The position numbers and the translations under genes are program-made. Under the pieces are notes generated by a model, which saw only the letters and a program-made list of their open reading frames with translations, searched no databases and was not told where the DNA came from. This document shows positions 1 through 7,915 of a DNA stretch of 27,990 nucleotides, one piece after another. Where the stretch lies: contig QHYP01000053.1 in NCBI GenBank assembly GCA_003224195.1, positions 1 through 27,990 of the forward strand, given 5' to 3'. Each line of letters begins with the position of its first letter. Position 1 is the first letter of the stretch. The DNA comes from Acidobacteriota bacterium (GTDB lineage: Bacteria; Acidobacteriota; Terriglobia; Acidiferrales; UBA7541).

Positions 1-367
1 CGGCGAGGAATTCCCCAAACAGGCGATAAAGGTTGTCGCCAAAGAGCCGGGCGGCGCTGGTGAGGAGCTTTGCCGGGTCGGCCATGTGCGCCGCTCCGTT
101 TCTATGCACGTATACGGCGAGGCGCGGGTTTTCCCGCACGAGTGAACCCGCGGCGCCGGCATGATCGAGATGAATATGCGTTAGGAGTACGGCATCCAGA
201 TCGGCGACCCCCAGTCCGTGGCCCCGGAGCTTCCCACGAAGGGTCTCCAGGGTGGAGGCCGGTCCTGGATCTACAAGGGCAGCCTGGCCATCTCCCAACA
301 ATAGACTTGCGGCAATCGAGCGCGGCCGCCCTGTCCAATTGGTGTCCAACACGTGCATCGTGGCCAT
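1..367 (-). CDS. MBL-fold metallo-hydrolase, partial (C-terminus beyond left edge)
   Basis: The minus strand from an ATG at 367-365 is open to the window edge, giving 122 residues. The translation carries the metallo-beta-lactamase zinc motif THIHLDHAG (H64, H66, D68, H69), preceded by the beta-strand/aspartate motif ALVDPGP (D33). A later stretch with HRNGAAHMADPAKL is typical of glyoxalase II-like members of the fold. These enzymes are cytoplasmic hydrolases binding one or two metals; the substrate cannot be told because the C-terminal half, with the third His and the bridging Asp, is missing. An alternative start is the ATG at 358. It is transcribed divergently from the sigma54 regulator at 661. 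I am sure of the fold and unsure of the specific function. Confidence 0.85.
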   Translation of the reverse strand, partial: MATMHVLDTNWTGRPRSIAASLLLGDGQAALVDPGPASTLETLRGKLRGHGLGVADLDAVLLTHIHLDHAGAAGSLVRENPRLAVYVHRNGAAHMADPAKLLTSAARLFGDNLYRLFGEFLA

Positions 368-453
368 GGGTCTATGCGAAGTGTATCGTGAAAGGGGCGG
401 GCTATTGTGCACTTTGCCGCTCCACTCCGATAACTGCGCGCTGGCTGCCTTCA

Positions 454-469
454 CAGCAGATGGCTGCTG
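454..469. promoter_or_regulatory. Perfect inverted repeat in a divergent intergenic region
   Basis: CAGCAG-ATGG-CTGCTG is a perfect 6-bp dyad with a 4-nt spacer. It lies between the MBL gene (start 367, minus) and the response regulator (start 661, plus). It could be a repressor operator or a small hairpin; no T-tract follows on either strand, so a terminator is unlikely. The rest of 368-660 shows only the candidate promoter at 551-579. Confidence 0.3.
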
Positions 470-550
470 CCCAAAAGGGGAAGAGCAGAGGGCTCAAATC
501 GGCAACACTTTGATAATGCGGTGGTTAGATATAGGTCGCAGCTATATCCG

Positions 551-579
551 TTGACACTTTTCCCGAATTGGAATAGAAC
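551..579 (+). promoter_or_regulatory. Candidate sigma70-type promoter for the signalling operon
   Basis: A perfect -35 TTGACA (551-556) is followed after 17 nt by TAGAAC (574-579), a 4/6 match to TATAAT. Transcription would begin near 586, leaving a leader of about 75 nt before the ATG at 661. This suggests the sigma54 activator gene is itself read by the housekeeping sigma factor. Confidence 0.5.
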
Positions 580-660
580 GCAGAGCACTGTGAGTAGCTA
601 AGCGATTGATTTCAGGGAGGGAAACCTCCGTTCCAAAATGGCATAGCAGGTGCTTGATTC

Positions 661-2100
661 ATGAATATGGGCCACAGCGAACCGGATCGGAGCTCCTTCA
701 AAACGACTGAGCCGACGCTCGAACCCGGGCTTCAACCTTCGGTCGCTCCAATGCACATCCTCGTCGTGGATGATGAGCCGAGTTCTCGGCAGCACTGCGT
801 GGAGGTGGCGGTGCTTTGTGGGATGAAAGCGCACGCGGCGTCCAGCGCCGAAGAAGCCCTCGAGCTCATGGAACAGCTGCCCGTCGACGTACTCATCACC
901 GACCTTAAGCTGCCGCAGGCCGGGGGCCTGGATCTGCTGAAACGCGTCCGCGACATGCATCCGCAGGTGGCCGTAGTTGTTTTGACCCAGTACGGCACGA
1001 TCAACTCCGCCGTGGAGGCGATGCGTCTTGGTGCGGTGGACTATGTCACAAAGCCGTTCCGCGTGGAAGAAATGCAGACACGGCTCGAGCGCGTCGTGCG
1101 CGACATTGAACTGGACCGAGAAAATCGGCTTTTGCGCGAGCAACTGCGCACCCGCCCGGGTTTCGGCGGGCTCATCGGCGCCTCACAAAAGATGCAGCGG
1201 GTTTACAAGCTGACCGAGAGGGTCAGCCAGCATAATTACCCTGTCCTTATTCTAGGTGAGAGCGGCACGGGGAAGGAATTGGTTGCGCGCTCGATCCACT
1301 TCAACGGTCCGCGGCGGGACAAGCCATTCGTCCCTGTGGATTGCTCGGCGCTGGTGCCCACGCTAATCGAATCTGAGCTGTTTGGCTATGTAAAAGGAGC
1401 CTTTACGGGCGCGCTGCATTCCAAGCAAGGACTTCTCGAGGCGGCCGAAGGAGGGACCTTATTCTTCGACGAAATCGGCGACATGCCGGTGGACTTGCAA
1501 TCGAAGCTCCTGCGTGTGTTGCAAGAGCGGGAAGTGAAGCCGGTAGGCGCCACCGAGCGCCGGCCGATCAACGTGCGCGTCATCGCGGCGACGAATCGGG
1601 ACCTCGAGACCGCCATACGCAATGGAACCTTTCGCCAAGATCTTTATTTCCGGTTGAACGTCGTGCAGATCAAACTCCCGCCTCTGCGCGAACGCAGAAA
1701 CGACATCCCGCTTCTGGTCACAGCATTCCTGGAGAGATATTCCGACGAACAAGAATCAACGCGCACGATTTCCGAGGAGGCGATGCGCCGACTGATGGCA
1801 TACGACTGGCCCGGCAATGTGCGGGAACTGGAAAATGCCATCGAACGGGGGGTGGCGCTAGGTTCAGGGCCGGTCGTGCATGTGGGCGATCTGCCATCCA
1901 ACCTTGTGTATCCTTCCACGGATCGAGTTCCGGACAAGGAAGAAGTGCTTCCCCTGGAGGAGATGGAGCGCCGGGCAATCCTGCGCACCCTGCGGGAGAC
2001 GGGCGGGGATAAACTGGCGGCAGCGCGCCTGCTGGGCATCGGCAAAACCACCCTCTACCGCAAGCTCAAGCAATACCAGATCAAACAGAACGTCCAATAG
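661..2100 (+). CDS. NtrC-family sigma54-dependent response regulator
   Basis: This 479-residue cytoplasmic enhancer-binding protein has the standard three-domain order. Receiver, about 31-145: acidic pair D37-D38, phospho-acceptor D81 in LITDLKLP, T109 and K131. AAA+ domain, about 168-400: Walker A GESGTGKE at 199-206, sigma54-contacting loop GAFTGA at 246-251, Walker B GTLFFDEI at 265-272, and FRQDLYFRLNV with the sensor/arginine-finger region near 324-333. Fis-type helix-turn-helix at 433-475. All key residues are present, so it should activate sigma54 RNA polymerase when phosphorylated. The 30 residues before MHILVVDDEP are outside the receiver fold, so the ATG at 751 is an alternative start; neither ATG has a strong Shine-Dalgarno. 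The kinase encoded next is the likely phosphodonor. The target promoter is unknown. Confidence 0.95.
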   Translation: MNMGHSEPDRSSFKTTEPTLEPGLQPSVAPMHILVVDDEPSSRQHCVEVAVLCGMKAHAASSAEEALELMEQLPVDVLITDLKLPQAGGLDLLKRVRDMHPQVAVVVLTQYGTINSAVEAMRLGAVDYVTKPFRVEEMQTRLERVVRDIELDRENRLLREQLRTRPGFGGLIGASQKMQRVYKLTERVSQHNYPVLILGESGTGKELVARSIHFNGPRRDKPFVPVDCSALVPTLIESELFGYVKGAFTGALHSKQGLLEAAEGGTLFFDEIGDMPVDLQSKLLRVLQEREVKPVGATERRPINVRVIAATNRDLETAIRNGTFRQDLYFRLNVVQIKLPPLRERRNDIPLLVTAFLERYSDEQESTRTISEEAMRRLMAYDWPGNVRELENAIERGVALGSGPVVHVGDLPSNLVYPSTDRVPDKEEVLPLEEMERRAILRTLRETGGDKLAAARLLGIGKTTLYRKLKQYQIKQNVQ

Positions 2101-2205
2101 CCCCCTTGGGAAGTTAGGGCCGGACACTTTCACCGGCGCACAACCGCCATGCCCATAGGCTACTGGTCCAGTTCTCCATGATCCCTTGAGCCGCGAGCCT
2201 CCCGC

Positions 2206-2261
2206 AATTCCACTCCGGGAATTCCACAGCGGGAATTCTCGACATGGAACTCCGCATGTGC
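2206..2261 (+). repeat. 14-bp tandem repeat array upstream of the hybrid kinase
   Basis: Four consecutive 14-bp units begin AATTC or AACTC: AATTCCACTCCGGG (2206), AATTCCACAGCGGG (2220), AATTCTCGACATGG (2234) and AACTCCGCATGTGC (2248). The first two differ at only two positions; the last two are degenerate. GGAATTCC palindromes form at the junctions. The array sits in the 339-bp non-coding stretch 2101-2439 between the sigma54 activator and its probable kinase. Nothing else is recognisable in that stretch. A binding-site cluster for the activator is possible, but no -24/-12 promoter is visible. Confidence 0.5.
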
Positions 2262-2439
2262 CCAAGCGTCCAAACCATTCTTGCAACCCATTGACGCCGC
2301 GACACTTGTTTCAACCGTGGATGGAAGCAGCAGTGCAATTGTATCCATTCAAGCGGTACATCCAGCCTGCCAGATCTGCCGGCACCCTCTCCGGCCGTTG
2401 CGACAGGCGGCGGGGTGTCCACCGAGCTGCGGGGGAGGG

Positions 2440-5391
2440 ATGCGCCTGTTTGGGCGGGGAGAAAAGAAGAGTGGCACGGGGCGGACGGTGGCCGAGGCGG
2501 CCATCGCTGGCGCTTCCAGAGAGGAACTCATCCAAGCGGCCATGCAACAACTTCGCGATCAGTTGCGCGCGGATCGGCTGGGCGTCTGGCTTGCGGAGGC
2601 GTCCGGGCCGGGAGACTTTCGGGGAATCGTTTGGGACTCGCAGCAGGAGCTCACTCCTGCCTCGTGGACGAGACTCTCCCCAGAGATTTCCTACTTTCTT
2701 AAGCCGCTCACGGCGGCGGAACGGAGCGCGCAGTCTTCTTTCCGTGCGACCGCTGAGCGGTCGACGCTCGACATCTCTCCGGATACGCCGATTCTTGGCC
2801 CGCTCGTCGAGATGCGGCGAGCCCTGTGGGCTCCCGTCGAGCGTCAGGGCCACTGGCAGGGTCTTCTTCTGGCGGCATCCAGAAGCCGGAACGCCGTGTT
2901 CCCGCGGGAGGAGATGGAGGGAATCGCCGCAGAGCTTTCCCTGGCATTGTCCGTTGCGGATGAGCGGCGCATGGCGAGTAATCGCCTCGCGGACCTGACG
3001 CTGGTCGGCAAACTTCTTCACCCCATTGAGGAAAGTCCGGCGGTTGAGGAACTGCTCAGGAACATCGCTGCAGATTGTTGCGTCACCGTGGGCGCAAGCT
3101 TTGCCGTCGTCGGATGCCCGAGCAAGGAGCAGGGCTCAAAATTCGATCCTGCCGGCGCCGGCGGCGATCCTGACGTTCGCACGCAATTGGAGAGCGAACC
3201 ACTCGCGGGGCTCTGGCGGCAGGCATTGGAATCGGGGCGCATCACCGGTGCGGACGGCTCGGGGCCGCTTGCCGATGCCGGAGTTGTGCGCTTCGTGGCG
3301 ATCCCGCTGCGGTGGGGCAGAGAGGTGCGCGGAGTGCTGCTGGCGGGGCTCGACCAGGACCACGCCGCACTCTCCACCTTGGAGCGTCTCGAACTGCGCG
3401 CCCTGCTGGCGGGCAGGGCGCTGGCCCAGCGTTCGAGACAGCGGCAGGAAGCCCAGCGTGCCGCACGAGCGCACACCTTTGTTCGCCAGCGGACTGAGCC
3501 TCGCCTGATTCTCGATTCACGCGGAGAGGTGGTCGGAAAGAGTCCGGGGGCGCAAATCCTTTTGGGACCCCTGCAGGCGTCGCCGACCCGTCCCCAATTC
3601 GCCGCGCTCTTCCGGCCGGAGGACCGAGACCTCATGGCATCCTGGTGGGAGCGCGCCTCGACAGCACGCGACCCCAACGTTGGGCCTGCCGAAGCAGAAT
3701 TTGCAAACGGCATCCGCATCCGGTTTCACACGCCTGTCCCGGTAGCGGACGATTTGTACGCCGTTCTCTTCGAGGAGGCCCCCGCCCAAGGTGAAAGCCG
3801 GCCGACAGTCGCAGCCGCTGAAACCGAATTGCGCAATCTGCTCGAGTGGCTGGAGCAGGGGGTTGTCCTGTTTGATTCGCAGCAGCGGGTGCGCGCGATG
3901 AACACGCGCTTCGCCCAGATTGCCGGACTCGATCCGGGAGAGATCGCCCGGATCGGCACTCTGGACGCGCTGATTGCGCGGCTGGCGGAGAACGCGGCCG
4001 AACCGGCAGCCCTGGCGGAGCGGTGGCGGGAACTGGCACAGCTTGGGGAGGGCGGCGTGCGCGAGGAAATTCATCTGGTGCGACCGGCGGCCCGGATTCT
4101 GGAGCGCGCAGCGCGGCCCGTAGTGGATGGCGAAGGAAGGCGGATTGGCTGGCTCGAGATTTACCGCGACCTTACGGCCCAGCGCGTCTTCCAGTCCAAG
4201 CTTCTGCAGACGGAAAAGCTGGCTGCTCTTGGGCAGATGGTCACGGGAGTGGCGCACGAACTGAGCAATCCGCTGACCTCGATCCTCGGCTATGCGCAGA
4301 GGCTCCTGCTGCGCGACGTAGCGGGCGCCGGCGAGGAACTCCGCCAGATCTATCAGGAAGCGGAGCGGGCCAGCCGCATCCTGCGGGATCTTCTACAGAC
4401 AGGCCGTGACGCCCGGCCCGTGCGGCGCACGGTCCTGATGAATCAGCTCATCGTTCGCGCCATCGAGCTGCGCCGATTCGCTTTGTCCGCCGACAAGATT
4501 CGCATCGAGATGGACCTCGACCCCGGTTTGCCCCCAGTGCTGGGAGATGCGGACCAATTGCAGCAGGTGGTCATGAACCTGGTGGCGAATGCGCAGCAAG
4601 CGATCGAGCAGGATGCCGGCCGGGGCACGATTCGGGTGCAAACGCGCCGTCTGAACCAAGACCGCTTACAACTCGAAGTTTCCGACACCGGCCCGGGGAT
4701 TCCGCCGACGATCTTGGCGCGTATCTTCGACCCGTTCTTTACGACCAAGCCGGCGGGGCTGGGTACCGGTCTGGGGCTTTCCATTGTGCTCGGCGTGGTG
4801 CGCGAGCATGGCGGCCAGATCCGCGCGGCGAACCGTCCCGGTGGCGGCGCGGTCTTTACCGTCGAACTCCCGGCGGCCGTCGAAGAGCAGCCGGCGCTGG
4901 TTCCCGCGGAAGCGCGGCGCGCCAAGGCGGCACGCGTCCCTCGGGAGCGGAGGGCAGCTCCGGGGGCCACGAGTTCGCGAACCGCAGCCCGCGTCCTCGT
5001 CGTGGAAGATGAGCCGACGGTGGCGCGGCTGATCGGGGACGTGCTCGAAGACCTGGGCCTCCAGGCGGAAATCTTGCTCGATGGACGCGAAGCGCTCAAG
5101 CGCGCCGGTCAGCGCAACTACGACCTCGTTATCTGCGACCTGAAAATGCCGGGCCTCGACGGACAGCACTTCTATGAAGCGCTGGTGCGCACGAACAACC
5201 CTCTTCGCGAGCACGCCGTTTTTGTTTCCGGCGACACGGTTTCGGCCTCGACGCTCGAGTTTCTCGAGCGCAATCATCTCGCCTGCGTGGCAAAGCCGTT
5301 CCACGTGGACGAACTGACGGAGGCCATTCGGAGCGCGCTGCGGTTGCGCACTCCGGTCAAATCCCAATCCGCTGCTGTGAGGAACAAATGA
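2440..5391 (+). CDS. Soluble hybrid sensor histidine kinase (GAF/PAS-HisKA-HATPase-REC)
   Basis: A 983-residue cytoplasmic hybrid kinase with no membrane segment. The N-terminal ~340 residues look like two GAF-type modules, followed by two PAS-like regions (about 360-470 and 485-595; e.g. RLILDSRGEVVG and GVVLFDSQQRVRAMN). HisKA follows with the H-box GVAHELSNPLT (H606). The HATPase domain has the N-box VVMNLVANAQQAIEQ, G1 DTGPGIPP and G2 GTGLGLSIVLG. The C-terminal receiver has VLVVEDEPT and phospho-acceptor D900 in VICDLKMPGLDG, with K in VAKPFH. I chose the ATG at 2440, preceded by GGGGGAGGG; the frame is open to an ATG at 2281, but the extra 53 residues look like translated intergenic DNA. 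The 3' end overlaps the next gene by ATGA. It is the probable partner of the sigma54 regulator upstream. The ligand sensed is unknown. Confidence 0.93.
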   Translation: MRLFGRGEKKSGTGRTVAEAAIAGASREELIQAAMQQLRDQLRADRLGVWLAEASGPGDFRGIVWDSQQELTPASWTRLSPEISYFLKPLTAAERSAQSSFRATAERSTLDISPDTPILGPLVEMRRALWAPVERQGHWQGLLLAASRSRNAVFPREEMEGIAAELSLALSVADERRMASNRLADLTLVGKLLHPIEESPAVEELLRNIAADCCVTVGASFAVVGCPSKEQGSKFDPAGAGGDPDVRTQLESEPLAGLWRQALESGRITGADGSGPLADAGVVRFVAIPLRWGREVRGVLLAGLDQDHAALSTLERLELRALLAGRALAQRSRQRQEAQRAARAHTFVRQRTEPRLILDSRGEVVGKSPGAQILLGPLQASPTRPQFAALFRPEDRDLMASWWERASTARDPNVGPAEAEFANGIRIRFHTPVPVADDLYAVLFEEAPAQGESRPTVAAAETELRNLLEWLEQGVVLFDSQQRVRAMNTRFAQIAGLDPGEIARIGTLDALIARLAENAAEPAALAERWRELAQLGEGGVREEIHLVRPAARILERAARPVVDGEGRRIGWLEIYRDLTAQRVFQSKLLQTEKLAALGQMVTGVAHELSNPLTSILGYAQRLLLRDVAGAGEELRQIYQEAERASRILRDLLQTGRDARPVRRTVLMNQLIVRAIELRRFALSADKIRIEMDLDPGLPPVLGDADQLQQVVMNLVANAQQAIEQDAGRGTIRVQTRRLNQDRLQLEVSDTGPGIPPTILARIFDPFFTTKPAGLGTGLGLSIVLGVVREHGGQIRAANRPGGGAVFTVELPAAVEEQPALVPAEARRAKAARVPRERRAAPGATSSRTAARVLVVEDEPTVARLIGDVLEDLGLQAEILLDGREALKRAGQRNYDLVICDLKMPGLDGQHFYEALVRTNNPLREHAVFVSGDTVSASTLEFLERNHLACVAKPFHVDELTEAIRSALRLRTPVKSQSAAVRNK

Positions 5392-6080
5392 ATACCCCGA
5401 TCCGTCACGTCTTACTCGTAAGCCGGGACCCGGCGTTTTCCGCCGCGTGCGCGAAGGAGCTCGAAAGCGACGCCGTGCGGGTGGAGACGAGCGGTTCAGC
5501 GGAAGAGGCACGCGATTTCGCCGCCGTCGTCCCCCCGGATATCATCGTGCTGGAGGAAACCGGACTCTTGCGACCCGGGAGCGACGTTCCCACGGGCGCG
5601 CAAGCCCTGGAGGTTGCGGCGCGCCTGGCGGCGCTCGCTCCACTGGTGGTCGTCGCGACGGCCGAGCGACAGTCCCAAATCGGCGGACTTCTTGCCACAG
5701 GCGCCGCCGATTTCGTCGCCCGCGCCGGAGAATTCCTGCCCGTAGCTTGCAGCCTCGTCGAGCGCCGGCTACGGCTTTTGACTGAGCAGGAATCTGCCGT
5801 GGCGCAAGCCTCCCAGAGCAGCGCCCACCGAACCTCGCCGGAAGTCGAAGAAGATTTCGGTGAAGTCCTGCGGCACGAACTGAACAATCCATTGACCGGC
5901 ATCCTCGGAAACGCCGAGCTGCTTCTGGCGGAAGTGCGCCGACGGAACGACGGCCGGCTGCCACAGGACGCGCTGCGCCGGCTCGAAACCATCACCGATC
6001 TCGCCGTGCGCCTGCGGGAGACGGTGCGGCGGCTCAGCCAGGATTGGGAAGCCCGCCATGATCACGCCCGCTCCGCGTGA
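5388..6080 (+). CDS. Degenerate receiver fused to a HisKA (DHp) domain lacking an ATPase domain
   Basis: A 230-residue protein translationally coupled to the hybrid kinase by an ATGA overlap. Residues 1-125 resemble a receiver (HVLLVSRDPAFSAAC; PDIIVLEETG; GAADFVARAGEF), but the acidic pair is reduced to D14, the phospho-acceptor position reads E56-E57 instead of Asp, and the conserved Lys is not clear. Residues 155-220 form a HisKA helix pair with the H-box LRHELNNPLTGILGNAEL (H163), very like the H-box of the upstream kinase. No HATPase domain follows before the stop. It cannot autophosphorylate alone; it may accept phosphate from the hybrid kinase, dimerise with it, or act as an inhibitor. 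A truncated kinase is the alternative, but the frame is intact and the stop is followed by a convergent gene. Confidence 0.8.
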   Translation: MNTPIRHVLLVSRDPAFSAACAKELESDAVRVETSGSAEEARDFAAVVPPDIIVLEETGLLRPGSDVPTGAQALEVAARLAALAPLVVVATAERQSQIGGLLATGAADFVARAGEFLPVACSLVERRLRLLTEQESAVAQASQSSAHRTSPEVEEDFGEVLRHELNNPLTGILGNAELLLAEVRRRNDGRLPQDALRRLETITDLAVRLRETVRRLSQDWEARHDHARSA

Positions 6081-6127
6081 CCCCGGCGCGAACGGATGTT
6101 CTCTTCGCTTGGATGGACAGCGTTTAG

Positions 6128-7078
6128 TCAGCGGCTCGCGGAGGAAGCAAAGAATTCCAAAACGCGGCGCTTGAATTCTTCGGGTTGGAACCCGAGCGCC
6201 GCGGTATGAAACGCGCGCGGCACGACCCAGAGCTGCTTCGGACCGCGCGCGGCGGCGTGGATCCGCCTGGAGTGGCGGCAGGGAAGGGTCGTGTCGGCAG
6301 CATCGCAGATCAGCAGCACCGGGAAGGGGCGCGCGGCCACAGACTTTTCCGGAGAAACATCGGCCGCACGAAACCCCGCTTCTTTCTCTGCGCGATGGGT
6401 GACAATCCACGCGCCCGGTAGAAAGAGCGTCTTGCCGAGCCAGGGACTCCAGTGCAAACCGGAATAGTCATAGGCGGCTTCGCGCAGATTGCTGAAGGAG
6501 GATTCGGCGGCGACGGCTTCGATGCGGGGTTCGACGGCAGCGGATTGCAGAGCTATTGCTGCGCCCATGGATTCTCCCAAAGCGTAGAGATGTCCCACAG
6601 TCTCTGAGGACTCGAGAACTTCGACGATCCCGCGCGTGTCGTTGCGCTCAAGCCAGCCGTACGTGGCCATTGCTCCCTCGCTGGCGCCATGGGCGCGCGC
6701 ATCCATCATCACGACGCTGTAGCTCGCACGGAGAAGAAACGCAGCTTGCCCCAGGACACCCATGCGATTGTCCGCCACACCATGATAGAGCAGGACCCAG
6801 TTGCTGTTTGATTGCGCGGGGCGCACCTTCCATCCCCGGAGAATGACGCCGTCCGGTGCGCGTACTTGGAAGTCCACGCGTTTCGCGCCGATGAGTGAGA
6901 ATTCGGCGTCGGCCTCTGTGACAAGCGTCGCGGTCATCTCCCTCCGAGGGGGATGAAGCGCCCCGGGCGCCGCGAACCAGCCGATCACGCCCGAAAGGAT
7001 CGGGAGGAGAATGAGCAACGCCAGAATGATGCGGAAGAGAGACTTCAAAGTTCGCTGGAGAAATATGAGCGGGGTCAT
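6128..7078 (-). CDS. Membrane-anchored alpha/beta hydrolase
   Basis: A 316-residue protein. An N-terminal membrane helix (about 12-36, LFRIILALLILLPILSGVIGW) is followed by an alpha/beta-hydrolase domain. The nucleophile elbow is GESMG (S170), the acid is probably D262 in LLICDAADTTLP, and the base is H291 in RAFHTAAL; the oxyanion-side motif is LLYHGVADNR. The domain is predicted to be anchored in the inner membrane; side and substrate are unknown. I prefer the ATG at 7078, 20 nt after the permease stop, over a TTG at 7141 that would overlap the permease. It is the last gene of the minus-strand ABC operon 9816-6128, which suggests it works on, or together with, what that transporter moves. 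It is convergent with the signalling operon ending at 6080. Confidence 0.85.
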   Translation of the reverse strand: MTPLIFLQRTLKSLFRIILALLILLPILSGVIGWFAAPGALHPPRREMTATLVTEADAEFSLIGAKRVDFQVRAPDGVILRGWKVRPAQSNSNWVLLYHGVADNRMGVLGQAAFLLRASYSVVMMDARAHGASEGAMATYGWLERNDTRGIVEVLESSETVGHLYALGESMGAAIALQSAAVEPRIEAVAAESSFSNLREAAYDYSGLHWSPWLGKTLFLPGAWIVTHRAEKEAGFRAADVSPEKSVAARPFPVLLICDAADTTLPCRHSRRIHAAARGPKQLWVVPRAFHTAALGFQPEEFKRRVLEFFASSASR

Positions 7079-7098
7079 GAGCGGGTACCGGCTGGGAT

Positions 7099-7911
7099 TC
7101 AAGAGCCAGTAGAGGAATAGCGGCGAAGGCCGAGGCGCCAAGATGTGGCCGCGACGGCAAACGTTGCGACGGCAATGAGTGGCACGAGCGGAGCGTAGGC
7201 GCGGAATTCCGCGTGGCCGAGGAGTCGCGCGGAAGGATAAAACGTGGCGAAGCCGAAGGGGATGATCCAGCTCAGCAGGAACTGGATATAACCGCTGTAG
7301 ATCGAGAGCGGGTAGCGGCCGAAGGCGATGAGATTCCAGAAGGGCGGGTGAACGCCGATGCGGTCCTCAAACCAAAAAGAGAACGTGCTGAGGAAGAGGA
7401 ACACGGAGATATAGATGACGGCGCCGCAGAGCGCAAAAACTGCGAGGAGGAGAACATCAAGAGCATGCCAGCGATAGCTGAGCATGCGCGCGGACCAGAG
7501 GACGACGACGAGGCCGGTAACGACTTCCTGGAAGGATTCGATGCGGAAGGTTTCGAAGAGAACCTGGAAGAGCGACGAAATGGGGCGGAGAAGGACGCGG
7601 TCGAACTTGCCTTCCATAATGTACGTCGAGCCGAATTCGTAAAGGTTGAGGGAAAGGACGTTGAACAGGCCAAAGGGAATCAGGGAGAAGCCGTAGAGGA
7701 AGAAAACTTCATATTTGTCCCAGGCGGCCAGGTAGGAAATTCGCTGGAAAAGGAAATACACAAAGCCGAAGGAAAAGAGCGTTGCGGCGAAGGACGTGCC
7801 AAGAGTGATGAAGAAATCGCCGCGATAGGCGACGCGCACCTTGGCATATTGCGCGAAATAGGCTCCGAAGAGGCCTACATGGCGTTCGATTTGACGGAAG
7901 ATTCTTCCCAC
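7099..7911 (-). CDS. ABC-2 family exporter permease (COG3694-like)
   Basis: A 270-residue polytopic protein with about six membrane segments (e.g. FFITLGTSFAATLFSFGFVYF, VVTGLVVVLW, LLLAVFALCGAVIYISVFLFL). The motif EFGSTYIMEGKFDRVLLRP matches the cytoplasmic coupling region of the ABC-2 permeases found in threes with COG4586 ATPases and COG4587 permeases. The start is a GTG at 7911, decided by GGAGG 8 nt upstream; it is 4 nt beyond the stop of the preceding permease. Starting further upstream would overlap that permease extensively and add non-membrane, arginine-rich sequence. It should pair with the 7916-8764 product to form the membrane channel. The substrate is unknown. Confidence 0.88.
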   Translation of the reverse strand: MGRIFRQIERHVGLFGAYFAQYAKVRVAYRGDFFITLGTSFAATLFSFGFVYFLFQRISYLAAWDKYEVFFLYGFSLIPFGLFNVLSLNLYEFGSTYIMEGKFDRVLLRPISSLFQVLFETFRIESFQEVVTGLVVVLWSARMLSYRWHALDVLLLAVFALCGAVIYISVFLFLSTFSFWFEDRIGVHPPFWNLIAFGRYPLSIYSGYIQFLLSWIIPFGFATFYPSARLLGHAEFRAYAPLVPLIAVATFAVAATSWRLGLRRYSSTGS

Positions 7912-7915
7912 CGCT

